Assembly (NCBI GenBank): GCA_018613055.1
Contig: JAGGQZ010000034.1
Span: forward strand, 1 to 41,435
Length of the DNA stretch: 41,435 nucleotides
Source: Chryseobacterium sp. ISL-80
Lineage (GTDB): Bacteria; Bacillota; Bacilli; Bacillales; Cytobacillaceae
Reading direction: 5' to 3'
This document shows positions 16,805 through 24,674 of the stretch, in pieces. The notes under the pieces were generated by a model. The model was not told the DNA's origin. It ran no database searches and saw nothing but the letters and a program-made list of their open reading frames with translations. Numbering within the stretch: the stretch's first letter is position 1; each line of letters starts with the position of its first letter. The position numbers were made by a program, and so were the translations under genes.

Positions 16805-17256
16805 GATAATAGGGTCATTATCCCTCTACGGCATTTTGTTTCTTCCATCCCGCTCCATTAATATTCAAGAGCATCCATTGGGTGCTTTTTTGTTTTAATC
16901 TGGACTTCTTAAGATACATATCTTTTTCAAATAAACATACATTTCTTGAATGGCGCAAATCCGTTTATATACATTGTTTTAAAACATCTTTGACCGGTTT
17001 ACAGCATCGGTAAATCCATCGATTATCCGAATGACGGTTATGGGTCCGTAACATGTACAATCAATGAGTCATACCAGCGATTTTAATTTTTCTATCTCAA
17101 ACAAGAGCTTACTTGAAATTTTCAAATATTCGGCATGTGTGTATATTTTTAAGTATTTATTAACTTCTCAATAAGGAGTATGATAGTAATTAAAATAATA
17201 TTTTCGTATAGAAGGGCATCTAGCGAAAAGGACATCATAAAGAAAGAGGTAATGAT
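16805..17256. other. Intergenic region before the ECF S-component
   Basis: Besides the terminator at 16868-16896 it contains a perfect 12-bp palindrome TGTTTTAAAACA (16975-16986) and an imperfect hairpin GGTTTAC/GTAAATCC (about 17002-17025). A long AT-rich leader follows. I found no known riboswitch consensus (TPP, FMN, THF and preQ1 were compared by eye). A TTAACT...TAGTAA pair near 17161-17190 is a weak promoter candidate. Confidence 0.45.
16868..16896 (+). terminator. Terminator of the repeat-protein operon
   Basis: AGCATCC-ATT-GGGTGCT (16870-16886) followed by TTTTTTGTTTT on the plus strand, 65 bp after the stop of gene C. Confidence 0.88.
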
Positions 17257-17781
17257 ATGAATGCAACATACTCTACATCTACAAGCATGTCTAAAACAAA
17301 GACTCTTGTAATCAATGCTCTTTTTATCGCGTTAACCGTGGTAGCGACCATGTTCATCAACATCAAGCTTCCAATCATGGGAAATGGCGGTTTGATCCAT
17401 CTTGGGAATGTGCCTTTGTTCATCGCCGCATTTGTTTTCGGCAGAAAAACAGGAGCAATCGCAGGAGCGTTCGGAATGGGACTGTTCGACTTGATCTCCG
17501 GCTGGGCTGTCTGGGCTCCATTCACGTTCATCATCGTTGGTTTGATGGGTTATCTGGCAGGACTGATGGCTGAAAAAATGCCTGGCAAGAAGGTCGTTGT
17601 CTATTCACTCGCAGTGATCGTCGCGATGCTGGTCAAGATTGTAGGTTACTATTTTGCCGAAGTCGTCCTTTACGGCAACTGGATCCAGCCATTTGGCTCC
17701 ATTCCGGGCAACATCATGCAGGTGGTACTCGCAGGGTTGATTGTGATCCCTCTTGCAGGTCGAATCAAGAAGTTATTTTAA
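17257..17781 (+). CDS. ECF transporter S component (PF07155-like)
   Basis: A 174-residue membrane protein with about five to six hydrophobic helices; the substrate-capturing subunit of an energy-coupling-factor vitamin transporter. Typical blocks are LVINALFIALTVVAT (17-31), GNGGLIHLGNVPLFIAAFVFGRK and GAFGMGLFDLISGWAVWAPFTF. The AT-rich N-terminus is preceded by AGAGGT 6 bp before the ATG. No EcfA/EcfT genes are near, as is usual for group II systems that share a module encoded elsewhere. The substrate cannot be told from the sequence; riboflavin-, thiamine-precursor- and other-type S components share these motifs. Confidence 0.85.
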   Translation: MNATYSTSTSMSKTKTLVINALFIALTVVATMFINIKLPIMGNGGLIHLGNVPLFIAAFVFGRKTGAIAGAFGMGLFDLISGWAVWAPFTFIIVGLMGYLAGLMAEKMPGKKVVVYSLAVIVAMLVKIVGYYFAEVVLYGNWIQPFGSIPGNIMQVVLAGLIVIPLAGRIKKLF

Positions 17782-17814
17782 TCAGGCACTTTTTTAAAGA
17801 TCAGAACAATACAA

Positions 17815-17846
17815 AAATCCCCTATGGCTCATAGGGGATTTCTTTT
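17815..17846 (+). terminator. Terminator of the ECF S-component gene
   Basis: Perfect 12-bp stem AAATCCCCTATG-GCT-CATAGGGGATTT (17815-17841) followed by CTTTT. Confidence 0.9.
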
Positions 17847-18094
17847 ATGTATAAGGTCAAGATTCGAGGCTGATTTTGTCGATACCACTTTAAAAATTTG
17901 TAAATATTTCTCGGGAAATTGTTGAATTTTGAAAGTGGATTAATCTTTTTCGACACGATTTACTATAGCGTATCGTATGGCGATATACAGCCACACACCA
18001 TGTCAAAAGCTTTTTGTTGTATATTGCTTCATATCGCCTGGCAATATGCGCTTGCCTTCAATAGCATTCTCTTATTCAAGACAATATCGCTAAT
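17842..18094. other. Non-coding tail region with ATATCG motifs
   Basis: No gene is supported here. The stretch holds three of the eight ATATCG/CGATAT motifs clustered around the MerR-like gene (17981, 18031, 18084). It also holds a partial dyad, CATATCGCCTGGCAATATG (18030-18048). Confidence 0.5.
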
Positions 18095-18796
18095 TTATTT
18101 CTTGAACAACGAAAATAGCCAGTTCCATTTTCTGTTCCGGATTTCCTCTTCTAATCGTCTGTTAAAATCAATTTGAGAATTCCACTCATTCTTTTGTTCC
18201 TCGCGCATTTTCTGCAGCTCTTTTTGCAGAAGTTCACTTCGCTCCCTTTCCTGTTCCAGCAAGTCTTCATAATGGGCGTTTTGCTGTTCCAGGATCCTCT
18301 CAATCTTAGCATTGGTTCTTTGTGCTGAATTCCCAATACTGGAACTGATCACGTGATGATCCTGCTGAAGCTGTGAGACATTAGTTTTCAGCTGGGCCAT
18401 ATCGTTTTTCAGCTGCACATTCATTTCACGCGCTGCTGCCAGTTCATTGACGACAAAAAGCAAAACCTCTTTTAATTGATTCGGGTCCTGAGGCAGGTTT
18501 TCGTATGTATCGTTAAGAGCGATTTCCGTACCGCCCGCTCCTTCCAGCTTCTCTCTTTGCTGTACCACAAGGTCCTTGGCTGTTTCATCCAGCGGCTTGT
18601 CCGTATCGCGTAACGCTACAAGTGCTTGGATATCGGATTGCACAAAGATCCGGCGGTCACCGTCCTTCAAAAACTCGTAACCATTGCGCTCCAGAATCTG
18701 GCCATACTTTCGGACAGTAGGCGTCGCAATCCCAATCTCCTCCGCCACTTCCTTCGTTGAGAATGCCTGTTCATTCGCTTGTATATCGTGTCGCAT
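18095..18796 (-). CDS. MerR-type HTH protein with coiled coil (DUF3967-like)
   Basis: A 233-residue DNA-binding protein. Residues 10-68 form a MerR-like winged helix (FSTKEVAEEIGIATPTVRKYGQILERNGYEF...RRIF). Residues about 105-215 are strongly coiled-coil (LKNDMAQLKTNVSQLQQD; ERERSELLQKELQKM), and the C-terminus KWNWLFSLFKK resembles DUF3967. Plasmid and chromosome-segregation proteins (RacA-like) share this HTH-plus-coil design. The start is uncertain: GGAGGT lies 3 bp before an ATG at 18805 and 12 bp before the ATG at 18796. The gene is monocistronic and is flanked and overlapped by repeated ATATCG motifs that may be its binding sites. Confidence 0.75.
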   Translation of the reverse strand: MRHDIQANEQAFSTKEVAEEIGIATPTVRKYGQILERNGYEFLKDGDRRIFVQSDIQALVALRDTDKPLDETAKDLVVQQREKLEGAGGTEIALNDTYENLPQDPNQLKEVLLFVVNELAAAREMNVQLKNDMAQLKTNVSQLQQDHHVISSSIGNSAQRTNAKIERILEQQNAHYEDLLEQERERSELLQKELQKMREEQKNEWNSQIDFNRRLEEEIRNRKWNWLFSLFKK

Positions 18797-18951
18797 ATCG
18801 CACATGCACCTCCTATTTACCAATATGCTAGGTTTTAACCGTAATTGCAATAGTCATATCGTCTATATTTCTATTCTATCAGAAATACCGTTCTCTGCCA
18901 TATCGGTTAGTAAGTAATTTTCATCCGCTTCCATGGCGCAGAATGTCGAAA

Positions 18952-18980
18952 GCCCGGCTCAACAGAAGTTGATGCCGGGC
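18952..18980 (-). terminator. Hairpin ending the hydrogenase operon
   Basis: GCCCGGC...GCCGGGC (18974-18980 with 18952-18958) extended by TCAAC/GTTGA, with only a short T-tract (TTTCG), 40 bp after the endopeptidase stop on the minus strand. Confidence 0.65.
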
Positions 18981-19018
18981 ACTTAAGCGATACACAACTG
19001 ATTCACACGCTGATACAC

Positions 19019-19474
19019 TCAATTTTTTCCTATCAATTCGTCAATAGTTTGTGTTACATCCTGCAGAATCCTGTCCCATTGTTCTTGTAAGTTTTTGCTT
19101 AATCCGATATGGAACCTGATTTCCTCCGGTTCCACGCCGATGAGGTATCCCCTGATGGATTCCTTTTGCCCATATAATAGATTAAACAAATGGAAATCAT
19201 GCGGTGAAAACTCCAATTCCCGGTGTTCATGCAAATCAGAAAGCTCATAAACCGTAAGACTGCAAGGTGTTTTCCCTGAAACGGCAGCATCGATAATAAT
19301 CACCAATGAAGTGCCCATTATTTGCTCCAGGCAATAATCAATATCCGATTCACCAATCAAAAACGAAACACCTGGATCATAATTCTGCCTAGATAGCTCC
19401 TCAATCAGGTAAATACCGATTCCATCATCCATCATCAGCCTATTGCCAATGCCTAAAACGATGACCTTCTCCAT
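19019..19474 (-). CDS. hyaD: Hydrogenase maturation endopeptidase (HyaD/HybD family)
   Basis: Cuts the C-terminal peptide from the large subunit after nickel insertion. The 151-residue protein starts MEKVIVLGIGNRLMMDDGIG. The nickel-sensing ligands of the family are present: the acidic residue of DDGIG (D16/D17), an Asp in VIIIDAA and the His of SPHDFH. The ATG at 19474 overlaps the large-subunit stop (TAATG) with AAAGGTG upstream; longer in-frame starts would lie within the large-subunit gene. It is the last gene of the ten-gene operon and its presumed substrate is encoded immediately upstream. Confidence 0.9.
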   Translation of the reverse strand: MEKVIVLGIGNRLMMDDGIGIYLIEELSRQNYDPGVSFLIGESDIDYCLEQIMGTSLVIIIDAAVSGKTPCSLTVYELSDLHEHRELEFSPHDFHLFNLLYGQKESIRGYLIGVEPEEIRFHIGLSKNLQEQWDRILQDVTQTIDELIGKN

Positions 19475-20880
19475 TAAAACACCTTTATTGTTTTCATTTG
19501 TTTTCCCGGAGTGTATACATGGGTCGCACAGGACATGCACGGATCGAAAGAACGCAGGATCCTTCCGATCTCGGCAGGTTTCTCAGGATCCTGGATGGGT
19601 GTCCCGATCAGCGCTTGTTCGGCTGTTCCTCTATAGCCGTTCTCATCACGGGTCGAAAAATCCCATGTTGAAGGAGTGATGATTTGATAGAATGAGATCT
19701 TCTTATCTTTTATCTTAAGCCAGTGTCCAAGTGCTCCCCTTGTCGTATCAACCAATCCCCTCCCAGATGCCGATTCTGGAAGTTCATATTTTTTCTGCAC
19801 GTCCACTCCCGGAATGACCTGCTGGAGCAATAGCTTCATGATCTCTGTGATTTTTTTCGCTTCAAGTGCCCTGGCAATAGTCCGGTCCATAGCGGAGATG
19901 CCATTGTCATAATTTCCGCTTAATATCAGTCTTGCCAGCGGTCCCACCTCAAATGGAAGCCCATTATACCTCGGCGCTTTTACCCAGGAATAAGCATTCT
20001 TCTTATCCATATCAGGTTCCGGGACTATTTCACCTGGTGAATACGTATGTTCTGATGACGTAAAGTAAGAGTAATCAATTTTCTCCTGAATCTTGCTTTC
20101 GTCAAATACCTGAAGTCCTTCCGGAGTCAAGACAAGCGGATCAACATATAAAGTCCCGAGCTCTTTATAACTATTAAAAGAACCATATGACAGCAAGTTC
20201 CCGTATCCGCCGCCCAACTGGTAATAATCTTGATAATATCGGGCGATATCATATACATCGGGAATCATTTTTTCATCAATGAAGGCAGATATCTTCTGTA
20301 AAACCGAATCCAGGTGGACCACCTTTTCTGCGGTTGCCTGGGTCGTGATCCCGCCAATGAAGACACCATGGTTATGTGGGGCTTTTCCTCCCAGGACCGC
20401 GAGCATCTGGTGGCCAAGCCTGCTGATCGCCAGAGACTCAAAGTAATGCCTGGATATCCGGTCATTGATTTCAGTTGGCAGCCTGAAGTCATCGTGATCG
20501 GCCTGGAACAGCGAATTTTGTTCTATTTTCACAAAATCAGGGACCGTATATTGATAAAAGTGGCGAATATGATTTTGCAGAAATTCACAGCAATGGATGA
20601 TATCCCTTAAGTACTTCCCCTGTTCCATCGGCTCAATCTTCAGGGCATCCTCCAACGCCAAAGAAGAAGCCATCGAATGTGCTGACGAGCAAATCCCACA
20701 GATCCGCTGGGTAAAATAAACGGAATCAAATGGGCTTCTGCCAATCAGCATTTGCTCAAAGCCTCTGAATAAATTGCCTTTTGTTTTTGCCTCGACGACC
20801 CGATTGTTTTCTACCGTTACATCAATTTCCATAAAGCCGCTGATCCGTGTTAATGGGTTAATGACAATTCGCTTACTCAT
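19474..20880 (-). CDS. hyaB: [NiFe]-hydrogenase large subunit
   Basis: Catalytic subunit binding the NiFe(CN)2CO centre. In its 468 residues the N-terminal nickel motif is RICGICSSAH (about 59-68) and the C-terminal one is DPCMSCATH. The processing site after that His leaves a cleavable peptide VYTPGKQMKTIKVF. The N-terminus (INPLTRISGFMEIDV) is standard. It overlaps the small-subunit gene by 8 bp with GGTGG as ribosome site. No membrane segment is seen. The subgroup cannot be fixed by eye; the combination with a Tat-less small subunit excludes the classical exported group 1 enzymes and fits group 1h-like or group 2-like uptake hydrogenases. Confidence 0.93.
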   Translation of the reverse strand: MSKRIVINPLTRISGFMEIDVTVENNRVVEAKTKGNLFRGFEQMLIGRSPFDSVYFTQRICGICSSAHSMASSLALEDALKIEPMEQGKYLRDIIHCCEFLQNHIRHFYQYTVPDFVKIEQNSLFQADHDDFRLPTEINDRISRHYFESLAISRLGHQMLAVLGGKAPHNHGVFIGGITTQATAEKVVHLDSVLQKISAFIDEKMIPDVYDIARYYQDYYQLGGGYGNLLSYGSFNSYKELGTLYVDPLVLTPEGLQVFDESKIQEKIDYSYFTSSEHTYSPGEIVPEPDMDKKNAYSWVKAPRYNGLPFEVGPLARLILSGNYDNGISAMDRTIARALEAKKITEIMKLLLQQVIPGVDVQKKYELPESASGRGLVDTTRGALGHWLKIKDKKISFYQIITPSTWDFSTRDENGYRGTAEQALIGTPIQDPEKPAEIGRILRSFDPCMSCATHVYTPGKQMKTIKVF

Positions 20881-21778
20881 CCTTCACCACCCTTGTCGTG
20901 TCATAGCTGATAAACGGAGCCATCGCATCCGGAAAACCAAATTGCGCACAGCCGATGCATGGGGTATCGTCCCCTATCGGCCAGTTCACATGTCCATTCC
21001 ATTGCCTGGTCGGACAATCAATCCTTGTCACCGGCCCGCGGCATCCAAGCTTGAAAAGACATGTTTTATCCCCTAGTTTCTCCGCAAAAATCCCCCTGTC
21101 AAAAAACGGCCTTCTCGGGCAGCGATCATGGATGAGGGTGCTGTAAAACATCAGCGGGCGGCCGAGATTATCCGTTTCTGGTTCTCCATAAAGGAGCATG
21201 TGGGCCAGTGTTCCTAAAAACCAGTCAGGATGGACAGGGCACCCTGGCAATTTGATCATCTTTTTATTAGGAAGAACCGTTTGCAGGCCAACTGACTCAG
21301 ATGGATTCGGCCTGGCAGCAGAAACGCCGCCATGTGTCGCACATGCGCCAACAGCAAGGATGCTCTCGGCTTTTTCTCCAAGCATCTGAGCGGCCTGAAG
21401 ACCTGTAAGCGGCTTTCCCTGCCAACTGCCGATGATATTGTAAAGACCGCTATTTTTTAACGCGACTGCTCCCTCAACAGCCAGTATAAAATCTTCATTC
21501 ATGGCCTCCATCAGTTTTGCGATGGCCTGTTCTCCTTCAGCTGCCATCAGGCTGTTGCTGTACCGCAAATCGACCATTGAATTTAACGCATATTCGAAAT
21601 CAGGACTCTGTCCATTCAATAACGAAATAATATTCCCTGAGCATCCGTTCAATTCCAGATACACTAAGTTTCTTTTCTTGATCAAACCTCGATCAAGCTG
21701 TTTGATAGCTGTATTTGTAAGTCTTTCAGCAATCGCCTCATTTGTTAATGGTTCAGGCGGCAAAATAAACTGGCTCAT
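20873..21778 (-). CDS. hyaA: [NiFe]-hydrogenase small subunit, cytoplasmic type
   Basis: Electron-transfer subunit with three Fe-S clusters, 301 residues. There is no Tat signal (no RRxFxK) and no C-terminal membrane helix, so it should stay in the cytoplasm. Distal-cluster ligands: H217, C220, C240, C246. Medial: C255, C274, C277 in DCPTRQWN...PCIGCAQFGFPD. Proximal: C46, C146 (GACATHGG) and C180 (PGCPVHP); the first Cys of the usual CxxC is Leu (L43 in ELNGCSGN), so one ligand is replaced. The start has GGAGG 8 bp upstream and overlaps the preceding b5-like gene by 4 bp. Confidence 0.92.
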   Translation of the reverse strand: MSQFILPPEPLTNEAIAERLTNTAIKQLDRGLIKKRNLVYLELNGCSGNIISLLNGQSPDFEYALNSMVDLRYSNSLMAAEGEQAIAKLMEAMNEDFILAVEGAVALKNSGLYNIIGSWQGKPLTGLQAAQMLGEKAESILAVGACATHGGVSAARPNPSESVGLQTVLPNKKMIKLPGCPVHPDWFLGTLAHMLLYGEPETDNLGRPLMFYSTLIHDRCPRRPFFDRGIFAEKLGDKTCLFKLGCRGPVTRIDCPTRQWNGHVNWPIGDDTPCIGCAQFGFPDAMAPFISYDTTRVVKDE

Positions 21779-22296
21779 TGCATTAACCTCCCCACCGCAG
21801 GCAGCATCGCGAGGATGGATTCCTGTCCGGCATGACAGGAGGCAAATTCCCTGGTATAATCCCTTCCCGCAACCAGGCCGAAATGGGTGGCTGCTGCCCA
21901 GGCCCGATTGTTCGTCACATCATGGACGATACCATTCACGGCAACAAATGCAGGCCTTCCGTTTTTGCCATCGAATGTTGCCAACTCTTGTATCGTAAAA
22001 GATCGCTGATTGTTTGTTGTGTTATTTGGATTTGGCAGGGGAGTGATGGGCGGAATTTGCGGCTGGTTTGTAGGAGCAGGCTGCGGAATCGAATTCTGTA
22101 TTTGCCCAGAGTTTTTACTTGCCTGGTTGGCAAGCAGTTCACTTAAAAAATGAATCGAAGATAGCGAGTCCCATATGCGTTGCATAATTTGCTGGTTTTT
22201 ATAATAATCACTCGTTCTCGAAAGTGTATACAAGTCTTGCCGCGCCTGTGTGACAAGGTGATTCAGCTGTAATCTGATTAACTGGATGTTGGTCAT
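21775..22296 (-). CDS. Cytochrome b5-fold protein in the hydrogenase operon
   Basis: A 173-residue soluble protein of two parts. Residues 1-62 are helical (RLQLNHLVTQARQDLYTL). A Pro/Asn/Thr linker (68-97) leads to a cytochrome b5-like heme-binding domain (99-172: FTIQELATFDGKNGRPAFVAVNGIVHDVT). The candidate axial ligands are H138 (THFGL, where the canonical HPGG His lies) and H155 (ASCH). The GGAGAGG site is strong and the stop overlaps the small-subunit start (ATGA). The position between hypE and the small subunit suggests an electron acceptor or an assembly partner of the hydrogenase, replacing the missing HyaC-type cytochrome b; this is inference. It could instead bind another ligand (MAPR-like). 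Confidence 0.8.
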   Translation of the reverse strand: MTNIQLIRLQLNHLVTQARQDLYTLSRTSDYYKNQQIMQRIWDSLSSIHFLSELLANQASKNSGQIQNSIPQPAPTNQPQIPPITPLPNPNNTTNNQRSFTIQELATFDGKNGRPAFVAVNGIVHDVTNNRAWAAATHFGLVAGRDYTREFASCHAGQESILAMLPAVGRLMQ

Positions 22297-22352
22297 GACT
22301 TCCTCTCCTTAAGGCAGCTTTCCTCCTATCCTATGCGCAAGCCCAGGAATAA

Positions 22353-23357
22353 TTAACATATTCTTGGCAGGAGCATTCCCGAAAGCCGCTGCAGCCTGCG
22401 CGTGGTGCCAAATGGGGTCTTCAACAACAGTTTCCCGGATTCCAGCGATGATACCTGGCCGATCACTTCAGCATCCCTGCCGAATACGTGTTGTCTGAGG
22501 ATTGTTAACGCCCTATCGGCCAAACTCGAATCTACAATGAGCACAATTTTTCCCTCATTGGCTAAATAAAGAGGATCGAATCCTAAAATGTCACATGCGC
22601 CCTGGACATCCTTCCGTATTGGAATACAGTCTTCTTCAAGCTCGATCGTCACCTGGAAGTCTTCACATATCTCGACAAGGGTAGTGGCCAATCCGCCTCT
22701 TGTGGGATCCCTCATGATGCGAATCCCTCGAATTTCATCTGTAAGTTCTTGAATAAGATGATTCAGTGATGCACAATCACTCGTGACATCTGTCATCAGA
22801 CCAAGCTCGTTTCGTGCAGATAAAATTGAGACACCATGGTCGCCTAGCGTACCGCTTATGATCACAGCGTCCCTTTTTTTCATTTCCTCCGGGTTTGGAC
22901 ATGGCGCTTCTCGCAGTTCCCCAATGCCGGTCGTATTGATGAATAGACCATCCGCACTTCCCTTTTCAACCACTTTTGTATCACCGGCGATGATATGGAC
23001 ACCCGCCCGTTCCGCTTCTTCTGCCATGCTCTGGACAATCTTCTTCAGGTCATTAACCGGAAACCCTTCCTCAAGAATGAAGCCTGCTGTAATAAATCGC
23101 GGGATCGCCCCGCAAACAGCTAAATCATTTACTGTCCCTGTAATCGCCAGCTTTCCAATATTGCCCCCTGGGAAAAAGATCGGATTCACGACAAAGCTAT
23201 CGGTCGTTACTGCCATGTTTTCAATCATCCCAGGCAGAATAGCGGAATCCAGTTTCGTCTGGACTCCATGTCCAAATGACTTAACAAACACATCCTGAAT
23301 CAGCTGGTGGGTAAGTTCACCGCCCTCCCCATGCGCTAAACCAATTCTCTGGACCAA
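22353..23357 (-). CDS. hypE: Hydrogenase maturation protein HypE
   Basis: Dehydrates the carbamoyl group on its C-terminal Cys to the thiocyanate that supplies the CN ligands of the Ni-Fe site. The 334-residue PurM/ThiL-fold protein has LAHGEGGELTHQLI at the N-terminus, the GDTKVVEKG segment and the diagnostic C-terminal LPRIC ending in Cys. The start is the TTG at 23357: GAGGGG lies 7 bp upstream and only 2 bp separate it from the hypD stop. The longer frame (to 23447) overlaps hypD and lacks family similarity. Confidence 0.92.
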   Translation of the reverse strand: MVQRIGLAHGEGGELTHQLIQDVFVKSFGHGVQTKLDSAILPGMIENMAVTTDSFVVNPIFFPGGNIGKLAITGTVNDLAVCGAIPRFITAGFILEEGFPVNDLKKIVQSMAEEAERAGVHIIAGDTKVVEKGSADGLFINTTGIGELREAPCPNPEEMKKRDAVIISGTLGDHGVSILSARNELGLMTDVTSDCASLNHLIQELTDEIRGIRIMRDPTRGGLATTLVEICEDFQVTIELEEDCIPIRKDVQGACDILGFDPLYLANEGKIVLIVDSSLADRALTILRQHVFGRDAEVIGQVSSLESGKLLLKTPFGTTRRLQRLSGMLLPRIC

Positions 23358-23359
23358 GC

Positions 23360-24466
23360 CTATTCCCCTCTCATATATTGATAATGTGCCGCACAAGTTC
23401 CTTCCGTTGAAACCATACAGGGCCCAATCGGATGGGCTGGTGTACACCCTTTATTAAACAAAACACAGCTTTCGGGATTTACTAATCCTCTAATGATTTC
23501 CCCACAGCGGCATTTGGTTTTCCTCGGCTCTCCTACAGATACTTCATAGCGCTTTTTCGCATCAAATTGTACGTATTCGTCCTTAAGGACAAGTCCGCTT
23601 TCCGGAATCGTTCCCATTCCCCGCCAATCTTCATCATGAAGACGCAGATAGTGCTTAAGCAATTTTTGTGCGTGAGGATTGCCCTCATCTTTTACAACAG
23701 AAGGATAGTCATTCAACACATCCTGCTTATTCTCGAGCAGGAGCTCCAGCATTTTATAGATGCCGCTTAAAAGCTGCACCGGCTCGAATCCGGTTATGAC
23801 GCCAGAGATTTGGTAATCCTCCACTAAAAAATCAAAGCTCTTTTTGCCCAGTACAACCGAAACATGTCCGGGTAAAATAAAGCCGTCCAGCTTCACCTCT
23901 CCTGATTCAAGAAGTGCTCTCATAACCGGCTCCACCAATTTCGTTGTCATCCAGACACTATAATTCTTCAACCCTTTTCTTTCTGCTTCGCGAATGGCAA
24001 GAGTCAAAATCGGGATCGTAGTCTCAAAGCCAATACCGAGGAGAATGACTTCCTTATCGGGATTTTCCTCGGCGATTTTCACACTGTCCAATGGTGAATA
24101 GATCACCCGGATATCCTTGCCGTCCGTTTTTGACTTCATCAGGCTCACCCGGGAACCCGGCACACGCATCATATCGCCAAACGTACACAGGATTCTGTTG
24201 GGACCTTCAGCTAATTGAATCATTGCATCAATCGATTTCTGGTCTGTCACACACACCGGACATCCCGGACCGGCAATCAGCCTGACATGCTCCTTCAACC
24301 TGGTTTTCAATCCTGATTTGGCAAAAGCCATTGTATGTGAGCCGCATACTTCCATCAACACTGGTACTCTTCCAAATTTCTTTTTAAACTCTCCAGCCAG
24401 TTCAATCACGGCCCCCAGTGACTGACGGGCCAAGGCCGGATCAGAGAGCGTCTCCAAACTTTCCAT
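23360..24466 (-). CDS. hypD: Hydrogenase maturation protein HypD
   Basis: Iron-sulfur scaffold on which, with HypC, the Fe(CN)2CO unit is built. The 368 residues carry C41 in MEVCGSHT, C69 and C72 in AGPGCPVCVT, and the C-terminal cluster ligands in CRCGEI...ESCVLFNKGCTPAHPIGPCM...GTCAAHYQY. The ATG at 24466 lies inside the end of hypC (26-bp overlap) with GGAGG 10 bp upstream. HypE follows after 2 bp. Confidence 0.94.
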   Translation of the reverse strand: MESLETLSDPALARQSLGAVIELAGEFKKKFGRVPVLMEVCGSHTMAFAKSGLKTRLKEHVRLIAGPGCPVCVTDQKSIDAMIQLAEGPNRILCTFGDMMRVPGSRVSLMKSKTDGKDIRVIYSPLDSVKIAEENPDKEVILLGIGFETTIPILTLAIREAERKGLKNYSVWMTTKLVEPVMRALLESGEVKLDGFILPGHVSVVLGKKSFDFLVEDYQISGVITGFEPVQLLSGIYKMLELLLENKQDVLNDYPSVVKDEGNPHAQKLLKHYLRLHDEDWRGMGTIPESGLVLKDEYVQFDAKKRYEVSVGEPRKTKCRCGEIIRGLVNPESCVLFNKGCTPAHPIGPCMVSTEGTCAAHYQYMRGE

Positions 24467-24674
24467 TTAAAATATTCCTCCATTCTTCTATGCTTTCGCG
24501 CGCATAAATCTCATCTACTACGGTCATCGCCTGTCCGGCATGAAGCAATACATAGTCGCCTTTTTTCACCTCTGGGACAAACAGGATCCCGACGTGCATC
24601 CTTGACCCCATCACATCCACCAGAGCCGTCTGCTCCTCAATCTCCATCACCTTTGCGGGTACTCCCAGGCACAC
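24441..24674 (-). CDS. hypC: Hydrogenase assembly chaperone HypC
   Basis: Small chaperone (77 residues) that carries the iron unit from HypD to the large subunit. The GTG at 24674 is chosen because the family requires Met-Cys at the N-terminus: the product reads MCLGVPAKVMEI, with the essential C2. AAGGTGGTGG lies 6 bp upstream. An upstream ATG at 24704 would bury that Cys. The OB-fold blocks (LVDVMGSRMHVGILFVPEVKKGDYVLLHAGQAM) are intact. It overlaps hypF by 38 bp and hypD by 26 bp. Confidence 0.93.
   Translation of the reverse strand: MCLGVPAKVMEIEEQTALVDVMGSRMHVGILFVPEVKKGDYVLLHAGQAMTVVDEIYARESIEEWRNILNGKFGDAL

Noticed and set aside
16898-17256. Vitamin riboswitch upstream of the ECF S-component
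   Set aside because: No TPP, FMN, THF or preQ1 core could be recognised by eye; a covariance-model scan would decide it.
17919-18176. 85-aa plus-strand frame
   Set aside because: Overlaps the end of the MerR-like gene antisense and lies in the ATATCG-rich tail; no ribosome site.
20873-21778. Tat-exported periplasmic hydrogenase
   Set aside because: The small subunit has no twin-arginine motif or signal sequence, and its Fe-S residues start within 50 residues of the N-terminus.
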